The position numbers and the translations under genes are program-made. 64,000 nt of DNA from Cytophagales bacterium (GTDB lineage Bacteria > Bacteroidota > Bacteroidia > Cytophagales > Cyclobacteriaceae): NCBI GenBank assembly GCA_033344775.1, contig JAWPMT010000005.1:727501-791500 (forward strand), given 5' to 3'. This document shows, piece by piece, positions 29,097 through 41,444 of the stretch. A model generated the notes under the pieces. It worked only from the letters and a program-made list of their open reading frames with translations. It did not search any database and was not told the origin of the DNA. Numbering within the stretch: the first letter of the stretch is position 1; each line of letters begins with the position of its first letter.

Positions 29097-29181
29097 CTTC
29101 GGTAAACTCAGCTCATGGATTTCGACAAGCACGTCTTGCCGGAGTTGATAGACTCAGCATTAAGATTTATTCTAAAAAACG

Positions 29182-29210
29182 AGGCCCACTAAATATTCAT
29201 TAGTGGGCCT
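29182..29210. terminator. Bidirectional terminator between bestrophin and LysM-GH19 genes
   Basis: AGGCCCACTAA (29182-29192) pairs perfectly with TTAGTGGGCCT (29200-29210), loop of seven. Read on the minus strand the stem runs into CGTTTTTTAG, a good T tract for the GH19 gene. On the plus strand the tail is ATATGTTTTA, weaker. Confidence 0.8.
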
Positions 29211-29233
29211 ATATGTTTTATAATGAGGATATA

Positions 29234-30103
29234 TTAAGATATTCCCAGCACTTGCTTCGCCCGGGCTAGATAGGCTTCACGATCTTCCAGGCCATTGTAA
29301 CCACCATTGATACGTTTAGTAATGGCTTTGATGTCATCCTGATCGGCATAACCATTCAGTTTGCGCATGTCCCAAAACCAACCAGCAGCAGCTACAGCAG
29401 CATCCGCATTATCGGCCAATTGATCAGGGTTATTTACCAGGTCCATTCCGGTGGCATTTCCGCAATTGGTGTAATTATCTTTTCCTGTCAATTGAATCAA
29501 TCCTCTACCACGGTATTTCCAGCCTTCTCCACTCGACTCATCGCCATTCCCCATGCGATTGGCATATACGCGATTAGCAATCTTCTCCGGTTGTCGTGCG
29601 TAAGCTTCTGCCTCCTCATCAGTTGGGAAATATTTCCCAAAAACAGCTCTCAATGCACTCGCACTATAATTCAGGTTTTCGGAGCTATAATGAAAACTAC
29701 CACTTTCATGTGCGAGTTGAGCAATGAAATGAGCAGCTCTCAATGGTGTATTGATGTCAAACTTTGACATTTCACCATTCAAGGCGCCCAGGTATTTATC
29801 AATGTTGACCTGAGAGGCTTTGGGCATGATCTCCGCAAGTGTAGCCGCGGTGAAAAATCCATCTCCAGTAGCAGGCGTCGCAGGCTCTTCAGGAGTTGGA
29901 GCACTAGGTGCAGGTGCTGCAGCTGGTTTATCTGCTTCATTATCTTCAATTCCTGGCAGAACCAGTTCCTGACCCACTTTGACCACATTAGGATTGGAAA
30001 TGTCATTAGCTTCCGCAATCTCGGTGTATTTTGACGCGTTGCCGTAAAACTTTTTCGCAATAGTCCCAAGGGTATCACCGGGTTGTATGGTGTATTTTTT
30101 CAT
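29234..30103 (-). CDS. LysM domain and GH19-type chitinase/lysozyme protein
   Basis: A 289-aa protein. The LysM domain starts at residue 2 (YTIQPGDTLGTIAKKFYG) and runs to about 49. A Pro/Ala/Glu-rich linker (55-80) leads to a GH19 fold with HESGSFHYSSENLNY (catalytic Glu candidates) and YRGRGLIQLTGKDNY. The domain order and GH19 subtype resemble phage-type endolysins that cut peptidoglycan rather than plant chitinases. There is no signal peptide: translation begins directly with LysM. Export by a non-Sec route or an injection device, or action on lysis, is therefore implied, yet no phage or holin gene is near. Confidence 0.85.
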   Translation of the reverse strand: MKKYTIQPGDTLGTIAKKFYGNASKYTEIAEANDISNPNVVKVGQELVLPGIEDNEADKPAAAPAPSAPTPEEPATPATGDGFFTAATLAEIMPKASQVNIDKYLGALNGEMSKFDINTPLRAAHFIAQLAHESGSFHYSSENLNYSASALRAVFGKYFPTDEEAEAYARQPEKIANRVYANRMGNGDESSGEGWKYRGRGLIQLTGKDNYTNCGNATGMDLVNNPDQLADNADAAVAAAGWFWDMRKLNGYADQDDIKAITKRINGGYNGLEDREAYLARAKQVLGIS

Positions 30104-30210
30104 ATACTTGATTTATTTCTAGATGCTGGTAATATTGTAACAGACATGCTGAGATGTTCCATGAACAGAAAAGTAGAAAGAAAAACAACGCGCCGCCAAA
30201 ATAGGATAGA

Positions 30211-30242
30211 TTTTTTTACGCTGTGATTGCTACATAAATTTG
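30211..30242 (+). promoter_or_regulatory. Candidate Bacteroidota promoter for the M48 peptidase gene
   Basis: TAAATTTG at 30235-30242 fits TAnnTTTG. A T run at 30211-30217 sits 20 bases upstream at the position of the TTTG -33 box but lacks the G. The TTG start codon follows at 30266. Confidence 0.4.
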
Positions 30243-30265
30243 TCCCTACAGCAATTTGAACGAAT

Positions 30266-33701
<3,436 letters not shown>

Positions 33702-33805
33702 TTAGGCAGATAAATGCTCTGCATGCATACTATTTTCCAAATATAATAAAGATCACATATCAGCCATGATCTGTGGCCAGATCTCTTTAGAAAATTCAGG
33801 ATTAT

Positions 33806-33860
33806 TTTGATTAGTTAAACAAAAGCTAACTATATTCGTATTACTTTAACAAATGTTAAT
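33806..33860 (+). promoter_or_regulatory. PadR promoter with operator-like palindromes
   Basis: TTTG at 33806-33809 and TATATTCG at 33831-33838 are 21 bases apart, matching the Bacteroidota promoter apart from one base. Inside the spacer is GTTA-n9-CTAAC-like dyad (33814-33830), and just downstream is the perfect palindrome TTAACA-AA-TGTTAA (33847-33860), four bases before the ATG. These are good candidates for autoregulatory PadR binding. Confidence 0.6.
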
Positions 33861-33863
33861 CTT

Positions 33864-34190
33864 ATGAACCTGAAACTTGGTGTACTGGAAGAGATCATTT
33901 TACTCATCCTCCTCTCAAAGGAAAATACCTATGCGGTGGAAATTGCTAAGGAGTACAAACACCAATTTGATCAGACGGTATCACTGCCCGCCATCCATGT
34001 CGTGTTGAAGCGACTGGAGCAAAGAAGTCTGGTTCGTTCTGAAATGGGCGAACCCACCGCTGAACGTGGTGGCCGGAGAAAGCGCATTTACCATGCGACC
34101 AAAGAAGGATACCGCCTGGCTGCCGATTTGCAAGAGAAGCGCAACAACCTCTGGCAAATGATCCCAAAATTGAATTTCTCTACCATATGA
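33864..34190 (+). CDS. PadR family transcriptional regulator
   Basis: A 108-aa winged-helix repressor consisting only of the DNA-binding part. It starts MNLKLGVLEEIILLILLS and has the PadR pattern SLPAIHVVLKRLEQRSLVRSEM and then GGRRKRIYHATKEG, the beta-wing. It overlaps the following permease gene by four bases (ATGA), so the two are translationally coupled. PadR-permease pairs are common in Cytophagales; the regulator probably senses a compound that the permease acts on. Confidence 0.9.
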   Translation: MNLKLGVLEEIILLILLSKENTYAVEIAKEYKHQFDQTVSLPAIHVVLKRLEQRSLVRSEMGEPTAERGGRRKRIYHATKEGYRLAADLQEKRNNLWQMIPKLNFSTI

Positions 34191-36760
34191 GTAATTCGCC
34201 CATCATTCCTCCGCGTTGGGCGGACTGGCTGCTGGAAAAACTCCTGCACGGCGAAGCACTGGAAGAAGTGCAGGGAGATCTTCATGAGTCGTTTTTATGG
34301 CGACTGGAAGAACGGGGAGTCAGACATGCCAAATGGCATTTTATCAAAGAAATCTTACAAAGCATCCGATTGTCAAATCTCAAGCCTTATCCATTCATGC
34401 AACAATTTCTTACCCTTTTCTCCAGCCATATCAAGACCGGCTGGCGATTCATCTGGAAAACCAAAGCTTTTTCTGCGATCAATATATTGGGACTAAGTAT
34501 CGGGATTGTTTTCAGCTGGTTCGCCTATCAGTATGCCGCTGATCAATTCAGCTACAACAAGCATATAAAACATGTAGACCATCTCTACAAGATGTTGATG
34601 CGAGCAAACATGATGGGAAATGAGATCAACTTTCCAGGTGGGTCGTACAAAGCGTCAAACATGATCGTGGATGAGCTCCCGGAAGTAGAGGCAGCGGCCC
34701 TATTTGCCGAAGAAAAACGACTGATCAAGGTAAAAGGCACACCGGTGCATCAAAGTATCTTAGCTACTAATAGGCCACTACTGGACTACCTGAACCTTGA
34801 TTTACTGGAAGGTGAACCTGGTACTTTCGACGCTCCCAGAACAATCCTTATCTCTGAACAAATGGCTTATAACCTGGGCATTCGGGGTGAAGCGGTAGGC
34901 CAATTCATTGAATTGCAAGATTCCTCGGCATTTACAAGTTATCAGGTTCTGGGGGTGTATCGGGACATTCCTCAAAATACTTCTATCCAGGCAGATTACT
35001 TTGTGCCTCTCAAAGACTTTTTGGATAAAGATCCAAGTAGAGCCACCACCTTCATCAATTTCGATCTGAGTGTACTTTTCCAATTGACCCCCGGTGCTCA
35101 AGTCGATTCGGTCAATTCAAAGATCAAGGCGATTTTTAAAAGAGAAACGGACAGTGACACCTTTTTTGCCTCGTTGGCACCGATGGCTACTTTTCACCTG
35201 GATACCAACCCGAATTTGGGCAACGGATTTCTTCCCGGTGGCAACAAACAACTGGTGGGCTTCATTCTCATAGCAGGAATATTGTGTTTGGTCATTTCCA
35301 TCATCAATTATGCGAACTTCAGCATATCACAATATGTGAATCGCTCAAGAGAAGTAGCGGTGAGGAAAATCATCGGAGCTGCTAAAAAAGGGGTATTCCA
35401 ACAGCTGATGACCGAATCATTTCTTACGACACTGATCGCCACCTTTTTTGCGGTGATACTCTATGCCCTACTAGCGCCCTATTTTTCCAGTTTCGTTGAA
35501 AGGACGTTTGATTTCGAGACGCTGATCGATGCACGATTTATCCCTGGAAATATCGGCCTAATCCTGTTGATCTCGTTCCTAAGTGGATTTTATCCCGCGG
35601 TAATCTTGTCGCGGTTTGAGATCATCAAAACCCTAAAAGGCCATCAAAAAATTGGGAAAGGAAAACTGGTCATGCAATCACTACTGATTGTACAATTCTC
35701 TATTTCCACCGCCATGATCGTGTGCATGTTTGTCTTTCGAGGGCAGTTAGATCTGCTACTCAACCAGGACATGGGACGAGACGTAACCGATGTGGTCAGG
35801 ATCCGTTTTCCAAACGAAATCGTGGATGATCAGAAGACCCAAAGCTTCCTAAATGAGGTAAAACAATTGGCCATTATTGAAAATGTAACCGGATCAAGTG
35901 GTTTCAGTATGAACCCTTACGATGATGGCGAACATAGCTTTGGCCTGATGAACATGGGCGTTGACACCTCCTACCTGAATGTACTTGGATATAGATTCCT
36001 GGACGGAACAGGATTCATGGAGCCTGCCGCTTCCTCTAAAGAAGTGATCGTGAATGAAGCTTTTTTGAAAAAGATCAATATGAATGATCCCATCGGCAAA
36101 TCCATCCCTTTTGGCAGAGATCATGGTCAATCTTCAGTCATCGTTGGCGTATTGCAAAACGTCTTACACAATGCGAAATCAGAGGCCAGTGAAGAAGTCT
36201 ATTTTCCTGAAAATGGAGATCGAAGTATTCGTCAGGTGTTTTTGAAAACCAAACAATCGCAAGCCGATATTCAGCAGGCGATAGCACCCATTTGGGATGA
36301 CTTTTTCTATCCTTACCCATTCAAGTACGATTATCTATCAGAAGAGCACTCTAAAAAACTGGCACATGAAGCAAAAATTGCCAAAATCTCAGGTATCGGA
36401 AGCCTCATCGCCATCTTCATCGCTGCTTTTGGTTTGCTAGGACTAATGGGCGTTACGATACGTCAAAAGCTTAAGCGTTTGAGCATCAGCCGTGTGCTAG
36501 GAGCAGAAAGAGTGCACATTGCTCGAATGATCTCCAGCAAATTCATCTTTCCAGTTTTGATAAGCCTCGCATTGGGACTGGCCACCAGTGTGTACCTCGC
36601 ACAAAGCTGGCTGGAAGCCTATACCATTCGAATTAATCTCATGTGGTATCACCTCTTACTCGCTTCCCTGATCATCGTAGGCGTGTTGATACTTATCATT
36701 TGGACCCAGGTAAATGAGGCCTTGAGAAAAAATCCGGTGATTTATTTGAAGGAGGACTAA
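34187..36760 (+). CDS. MacB/FtsX-type ABC transporter permease with N-terminal prefix domain
   Basis: An 857-aa membrane protein. Residues 1-75 are a cytoplasmic prefix (PRWADWLLEKLLHGEALEEV, then QGDLHESFLWRLEERG) seen on PadR-linked permeases. Then comes a first transmembrane helix (INILGLSIGIVFSWFAYQYA, about 97-116), a MacB-like periplasmic domain, three helices of an FtsX domain (about 365-480), a second periplasmic domain, and a second FtsX domain at the C-terminus (ending in NPVIYLKED). No ATP-binding subunit is adjacent, so the ATPase must be encoded elsewhere. A paralogue, now frameshifted, follows directly. Confidence 0.9.
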   Translation: MSNSPIIPPRWADWLLEKLLHGEALEEVQGDLHESFLWRLEERGVRHAKWHFIKEILQSIRLSNLKPYPFMQQFLTLFSSHIKTGWRFIWKTKAFSAINILGLSIGIVFSWFAYQYAADQFSYNKHIKHVDHLYKMLMRANMMGNEINFPGGSYKASNMIVDELPEVEAAALFAEEKRLIKVKGTPVHQSILATNRPLLDYLNLDLLEGEPGTFDAPRTILISEQMAYNLGIRGEAVGQFIELQDSSAFTSYQVLGVYRDIPQNTSIQADYFVPLKDFLDKDPSRATTFINFDLSVLFQLTPGAQVDSVNSKIKAIFKRETDSDTFFASLAPMATFHLDTNPNLGNGFLPGGNKQLVGFILIAGILCLVISIINYANFSISQYVNRSREVAVRKIIGAAKKGVFQQLMTESFLTTLIATFFAVILYALLAPYFSSFVERTFDFETLIDARFIPGNIGLILLISFLSGFYPAVILSRFEIIKTLKGHQKIGKGKLVMQSLLIVQFSISTAMIVCMFVFRGQLDLLLNQDMGRDVTDVVRIRFPNEIVDDQKTQSFLNEVKQLAIIENVTGSSGFSMNPYDDGEHSFGLMNMGVDTSYLNVLGYRFLDGTGFMEPAASSKEVIVNEAFLKKINMNDPIGKSIPFGRDHGQSSVIVGVLQNVLHNAKSEASEEVYFPENGDRSIRQVFLKTKQSQADIQQAIAPIWDDFFYPYPFKYDYLSEEHSKKLAHEAKIAKISGIGSLIAIFIAAFGLLGLMGVTIRQKLKRLSISRVLGAERVHIARMISSKFIFPVLISLALGLATSVYLAQSWLEAYTIRINLMWYHLLLASLIIVGVLILIIWTQVNEALRKNPVIYLKED

Positions 36761-36787
36761 TTCAATCATCAACACAACTTCACTATA

Positions 36788-39353
36788 ATGAATTCCACGA
36801 ACCCTCGCCCTCCCAGATGGGCAGACTGGCTCCTTGAAAAACTACTGCATGGCGAAGCTTTGGAAGAAGTCCAGGGGGATCTTCATGAATCGTTTTTGTG
36901 GCGACTGGAGGATCGTGGAAAAAGACATGCCAAATGGCAATTCGTACTGGAAATACTTCAAAGCATCCGATTCTCGAATCTCAAACCCTATCCAATGATA
37001 CAACAACTAATGACGCTGTTTACCAGCTATATAAAAACTGGCTGGAGATTTATCATTAAATCCAAAGGATATGCTGCCATCAATATTCTCGGACTCAGCA
37101 TCGGGATGGTCTTCAGCTGGTTCGCCTATCAATATTCGGTCGACCAATACACCTATGATCAACACATAGATGAAGCGGAAAATCTATACAACATGATCAT
37201 GGCGCAAGGCTATTTAGGCACATCCGTCTATAGTTCGGGAGGGTCCTATGAAGCAGCCCATCGCATTGTAGATCAAATTCCAGAAGTGGTCGATGTTGCC
37301 TTGTTTGCAGAAGAGGAACGGATCCTTAATCTCAATGGAAATACCGTCGCACAAAAGGTATTTTGGAATAATGCCACCTTAGCGAACCTCCTGAATTTGA
37401 AGATACTGGAAGGGAAACAAGGCACCTTTGATCAACCGGATCAGGTCATAATCTCGGAACGCATGGCGCTTAAATTGGGTGTTCGTGGAGAAGCGTTAGA
37501 TCATACGTTAAAATTGTTCGATTCAGCCAGGTTCAACACATATCAAATCATTGGCGTTTACCAGAATCTCCCTAGTAATTCGACGATCAACCCGGACATC
37601 ATGCTTCCTCTTGATGAGTTTTTGGAAAACAAGCCAGATCGTAAATCCGATTTTGGCAATGGCGATCTGAGTATCCTGTTAAAATTCAAAGAAACGTCAG
37701 TGATGGCAATTGTCAATGAAAAAGTCAACCGTCTGTTTGAGGCAGAAGGAGAAGGGAACTTCGTCGCAGATATTAGTCCTTTTTCAGCATATCATTTAGG
37801 TAGTAGCGTTTCTTCTACCAATGGATTTGCTCCCAAAGGCGATAAAGAATTCATTGGCTTCATCGCTATTTCAGGACTTCTATGCCTCTTAATCTCTATT
37901 ATCAACTACGCCAATCTGAGTGTTTCCATTCACATCAATCGTTCCAGGGAAGTAGCCGTCCGAAAAGTTATGGGAGCCGCCAGAATGGGCATTTTCCTTC
38001 AATTGATGATAGAAGCCTTCCTCAGTACGATGTTAGCAGTTATTGTTGCCTTAATCATTTATCATCTGGCATCGCCTACATTCTCCGATTTAGTGGAAAA
38101 AACGTTTGATCTCAGCACTTTACTGGAAAGTAGATTTATTCCAGGTGTAGTTGGTTGATCTTAATGATTTCTCTCATCAGCGGATTTTACCCGGCTATGA
38201 TTTTGGCCCGATTTGATATTGTAAAGTCGCTCAAAGGCATTCAAAAAGCACGGAAAGGAAAAGCCGTCATGCAATCCTTACTGGTCGTACAATTTTCTAT
38301 TTCCACGGCTATGATCATCTGTATGTTCATTTTTCACAGACAACTAAATTTCATCCTCAATGCAGATCACGGCCAAAACATAGAGGAGGTAGTGCTACTA
38401 AATACTCCGGATGAAGTCGCTCCTAAAACAACGCGTTATTCTTTAACAAAATCCAGTCCCTGAAAGAAATTAAAGCCTCCACAACCTCCCTGGATGTTGC
38501 TGTAATGCCCTATCAAGGAGAAAAACATGCTTTCCCAACTTTGCGACACACTGTTGACGAAAAACACTTCGATCTTTTTGAAATTCCCATTAAGGAAGGA
38601 AGAGGATTTAAAGCGGAAGAAGCACGGGATCATATCATTGTTAATGAGGCCTTCATCAAAAGTGCAGAGATTGAAGATCCAATTGGAAAAACAGTGAACC
38701 TACAGGGATTATCATTTACCAGAGGGACCATCATTGGCGTCAGTAAAAACACCGTGTTCTTTTCTTCCAAACTATCTACTATTCCGACCATCTATTTTCC
38801 CGGAGACAGCAAGGCCAGCATTTTTGCTATTAACGTCAAGTCATCAGCACCGGAGCAAGAACTGATTGCCGCCATTGAACCAGTTTGGGAAGAGTGCTTC
38901 TATCCGTATCCTTTAAAGTACAAGTACCTGGATGACTCATTTCTGGAAGCAGTCAAGAAAGAACGGAAAATTGCCAAAATCTCCAGTATCGGAAGCGGTA
39001 TAGGCATCTTCCTTGCCTTATTTGGCTTGTTAGGATTGGTTTCCATCAATATTAAAGAAAAGTTAAAGCGTGTGAGTATCAGCAGGGTCCTGGGTGCGTC
39101 TAGCCTTCATATCGCCGCCATGATATCCAATCGATTCATTATTCCAATTGCCCTAAGTCTAACTCTTGGTATATCCATGGGCGTCTACATTTCCCTCCAT
39201 TGGTTGGAAAATTATCCCTTCAGAATTAGCCTTGAATGGTACCACCTGACCATCGCCAGCTTTTTGATTTTGGGTTTAGCTGGTGCCATTATCTGGTCTC
39301 AGCTCCGAATGGCCCTCAATAAAAATCCGGTGATCTACTTGAAGGAGGATTGA
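36788..39353 (+). pseudogene. Second MacB/FtsX-type permease, broken by two frameshifts
   Basis: A tandem paralogue of the previous permease with the same prefix domain and the same C-terminal NPVIYLKED ending. It is split into three frames: 36788-38158 (456 aa), 38155-38463, and the rest in a third frame to 39353 (from about 38439). The first break turns GVVG-LILMISLISGFYPA into a stop at 38156-38158; restoring one T at 38155-38156 repairs it. The second lies near 38437-38440 (TATTCTTT), where one more T restores YFFNKIQSLKE. Both look like loss of one T from a TTT run. Real decay and sequencing error are both possible. Confidence 0.85.
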
Positions 39354-39367
39354 AGAAAATAGAGGTA

Positions 39368-40117
39368 CTACTCAATCTCTACCAACTCAAATACCAGCAA
39401 CTGGCCTTTATAGTTCTTGTATTGCATCTTAACGAAGCCAAAGACTTCATGGTACCAGAAATCGTGAGTAGATACGCCGTAGCCCGCATCCAGGTAGGAG
39501 GTGATGTGCCAGGGTCCTTTGATGTCTCCAAACTCGATTTTGAGCAACGTCTCCTGTCCTACTACTTCATAGGTACTGAATAGCTGCTGATTGTTCCAGT
39601 CGCCCCATCCTTCGTAAATGATCAGGTTGGAAGTCCATTGTTTGCCTGTGGACAGTGGCAAATTGACCGATGGATAAGGTGCAACCTGAGTGAACACAAA
39701 TTGATTCTCGCGGAAAGGCAACATCCAGACGTCATCAGGAGATTCAAAAAGGCCTGCAGGCATCTGATCGATCCAGCTTCGATCTTCTAAATCACTGTTG
39801 ATGTTGTAGGCTTGTATTCGATCAATTTCTTCTTCTGAATATTGATATTGCGCTACTCCTTCTTGCTCATTCGCTACGCCATCGGGGACCGCATTTCCGG
39901 TCGCTGTGACCCGTACCAAACTCTCAGAAATCAAATTATACTCCGCATCCCAATACTTTGCCCGGTAGGTAAATGAACGACATGGAGAGAATACCTGATA
40001 ATGGTCATACTCACTTTGAATTACCTGACAAGCCACCTCTTCAAATTGGAAGGACTCCTGTGAGGAGCAACTGAATAAGATCAGACCAATAAACAGACAA
40101 AATAACCGCTGAAACAT
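39368..40117 (-). CDS. Hypothetical lipoprotein
   Basis: About 249 aa from ATG 40117 (MFQRLFCLFIGLILFSCSSQES), with a clear lipobox FSC and SSQES after it. An alternative ATG at 40135 adds six residues. The body is beta-rich and aromatic-rich (WTSNLIIYEGWGDWN, GPWHITSYLDAGYGVSTHDF) with a short Cys pair early on (EEVACQVIQ, FSPCRSF). I do not recognise a family. It converges on the broken permease gene, 15 bases from its stop, and is divergent from hppD. Confidence 0.75.
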   Translation of the reverse strand: MFQRLFCLFIGLILFSCSSQESFQFEEVACQVIQSEYDHYQVFSPCRSFTYRAKYWDAEYNLISESLVRVTATGNAVPDGVANEQEGVAQYQYSEEEIDRIQAYNINSDLEDRSWIDQMPAGLFESPDDVWMLPFRENQFVFTQVAPYPSVNLPLSTGKQWTSNLIIYEGWGDWNNQQLFSTYEVVGQETLLKIEFGDIKGPWHITSYLDAGYGVSTHDFWYHEVFGFVKMQYKNYKGQLLVFELVEIE

Positions 40118-40153
40118 GGCTGTAAAACTACCCAAGAATTTATGTCTTTTTAT

Positions 40154-40185
40154 TTTGTTGTCATAACAACTATTTTATACATTTG
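40154..40185 (+). promoter_or_regulatory. Promoter and operator-like palindrome of the tyrosine-degradation operon
   Basis: TTTG (40154-40157) and TACATTTG (40178-40185) are 20 bases apart, an excellent Bacteroidota sigma-A promoter. The spacer contains GTTGT-CATA-ACAAC (40157-40170), a perfect dyad that overlaps the -33 box and could bind a regulator of hppD. Confidence 0.65.
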
Positions 40186-40226
40186 TCAAGACAGTTATTT
40201 TTCAACTACCTATAATCGATTTTGAC

Positions 40227-41360
40227 ATGGAAAACGCAACGCTTGAAATTGAAAAAGTATTCGAAGAGGCTCAGGACTTCATGCCAATCAATGGCACGGA
40301 CTATTTGGAGCTTTATGTAGGCAATGCCAAACAGGCTGCTCACTATTACAAAACGGCTTTCGGATTTCAGTCTTTTGCCTATCGAGGTTTACAAACCGGA
40401 TGCAAGGATGCTGAATCTTATGTTGTGATCCAGGACAAGATCAGATTGGTACTAACCACTCCACTTAAAAGCGGAACTGAAATTGGAAAACACATTGACA
40501 AACACGGAGATGGAGTAAAAGTCATCGCACTTTGGGTGGAAGACGCTACCAAAGCCTACGAATCTGCCGTGGCCAGAGGCGCGAAAAGTTACATGGAGCC
40601 TTTTACTGAGTCTGACGAAAATGGCGAAGTGGTTCGAGCCGGAATCTACACGTATGGAGAGACCGTTCACTTATTCGTAGAGCGCAAAAACTACAATGGT
40701 CACTTCCTGCCTGGGTTTATCGAGTGGGAAACTACTTACAATCCCACCTCGACTGGCCTGAAATATGTGGATCACATGGTCGGAAACGTGGACTGGGGTC
40801 GTATGAATCACTGGGTAGAATTCTACGAAAAAGTGATGGGCTTCACCCAGATCCTTTCTTTCGACGATAAAGACATCTCTACTGAGTACACGGCTTTGAT
40901 GAGTAAGGTGATGAGCAATGGCAACGGCCGCATTAAATTCCCAATCAATGAGCCTGCGGATGGTGCCAAAAAATCACAAGTTGAAGAATACCTTGATTTC
41001 TACGAAGGAGAAGGCGTACAGCATATTGCCGTAGCTACGGATGACATCCTCCACACCGTAACAGAACTCCAGAACAGAGGTGTAGAATTCCTCCATGTAC
41101 CTACCAACTACTACGATTCCCTGCAAGACCGTGTTGGTAAAATCGATGAGGACATTGATGCACTGAAAGATCTAGGCATTCTGGTTGATCGTGATGATGA
41201 AGGGTATCTGCTACAGATCTTCACCAAACCTGTAGAGCCAAGACCAACCATGTTCTTCGAGATCATCCAGCGAAAAGGAGCTCAGTCTTTTGGGAAAGGT
41301 AACTTCAAAGCACTTTTCGAGGCCATCGAGCGGGAGCAGGAATTGAGAGGTACTTTATAA
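40227..41360 (+). CDS. hppD: 4-hydroxyphenylpyruvate dioxygenase
   Basis: A 377-aa Fe(II) dioxygenase that converts 4-hydroxyphenylpyruvate to homogentisate in tyrosine breakdown. It is made of two VOC-type halves. The C-terminal active site has ligands His183 (YVDHMVGNVDW), His266 (VQHIAVATDD) and Glu345 (MFFEIIQRKG), with QIFTKPVEPRPT and the conserved terminal RKGAQSFGKGNFKALFEAIE helix present. Length is that of plant/animal/bacterial HPPD. First gene of the hppD-hmgA-fahA operon, with a good promoter at 40154-40185. Confidence 0.96.
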   Translation: MENATLEIEKVFEEAQDFMPINGTDYLELYVGNAKQAAHYYKTAFGFQSFAYRGLQTGCKDAESYVVIQDKIRLVLTTPLKSGTEIGKHIDKHGDGVKVIALWVEDATKAYESAVARGAKSYMEPFTESDENGEVVRAGIYTYGETVHLFVERKNYNGHFLPGFIEWETTYNPTSTGLKYVDHMVGNVDWGRMNHWVEFYEKVMGFTQILSFDDKDISTEYTALMSKVMSNGNGRIKFPINEPADGAKKSQVEEYLDFYEGEGVQHIAVATDDILHTVTELQNRGVEFLHVPTNYYDSLQDRVGKIDEDIDALKDLGILVDRDDEGYLLQIFTKPVEPRPTMFFEIIQRKGAQSFGKGNFKALFEAIEREQELRGTL

Positions 41361-41368
41361 GAAATCAA

Positions 41369-41434
41369 GTAGAAAGTACAAGGTATTAGGTACAGATTAA
41401 GCGTACTTAGTACCTTGTACCTGATACTTTCTAC
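41369..41434. repeat. Imperfect inverted repeat between hppD and hmgA
   Basis: The left arm begins GTAGAAAGTACAAGG (41369) and runs to 41393. The right arm, 41403-41434, reads back as GTAGAAAGTATCAGG followed by TACAAGGTACTAAGTAC. It folds into a long imperfect hairpin of about 25 pairs with a nine-base loop. No T tract follows, so it is not a terminator. It may stabilise or process mRNA, or be a mobile intergenic repeat. Confidence 0.6.
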
Positions 41435-41444
41435 CTTTCTATCC

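Noticed and set aside
29234-30103. Prophage endolysin
   Set aside because: No other phage structural, integrase or holin gene lies within the window, so a prophage cannot be claimed.
38155-38463. Separate 102-aa protein
   Set aside because: It continues the permease homology without a gap; it is the middle part of the frameshifted second permease.
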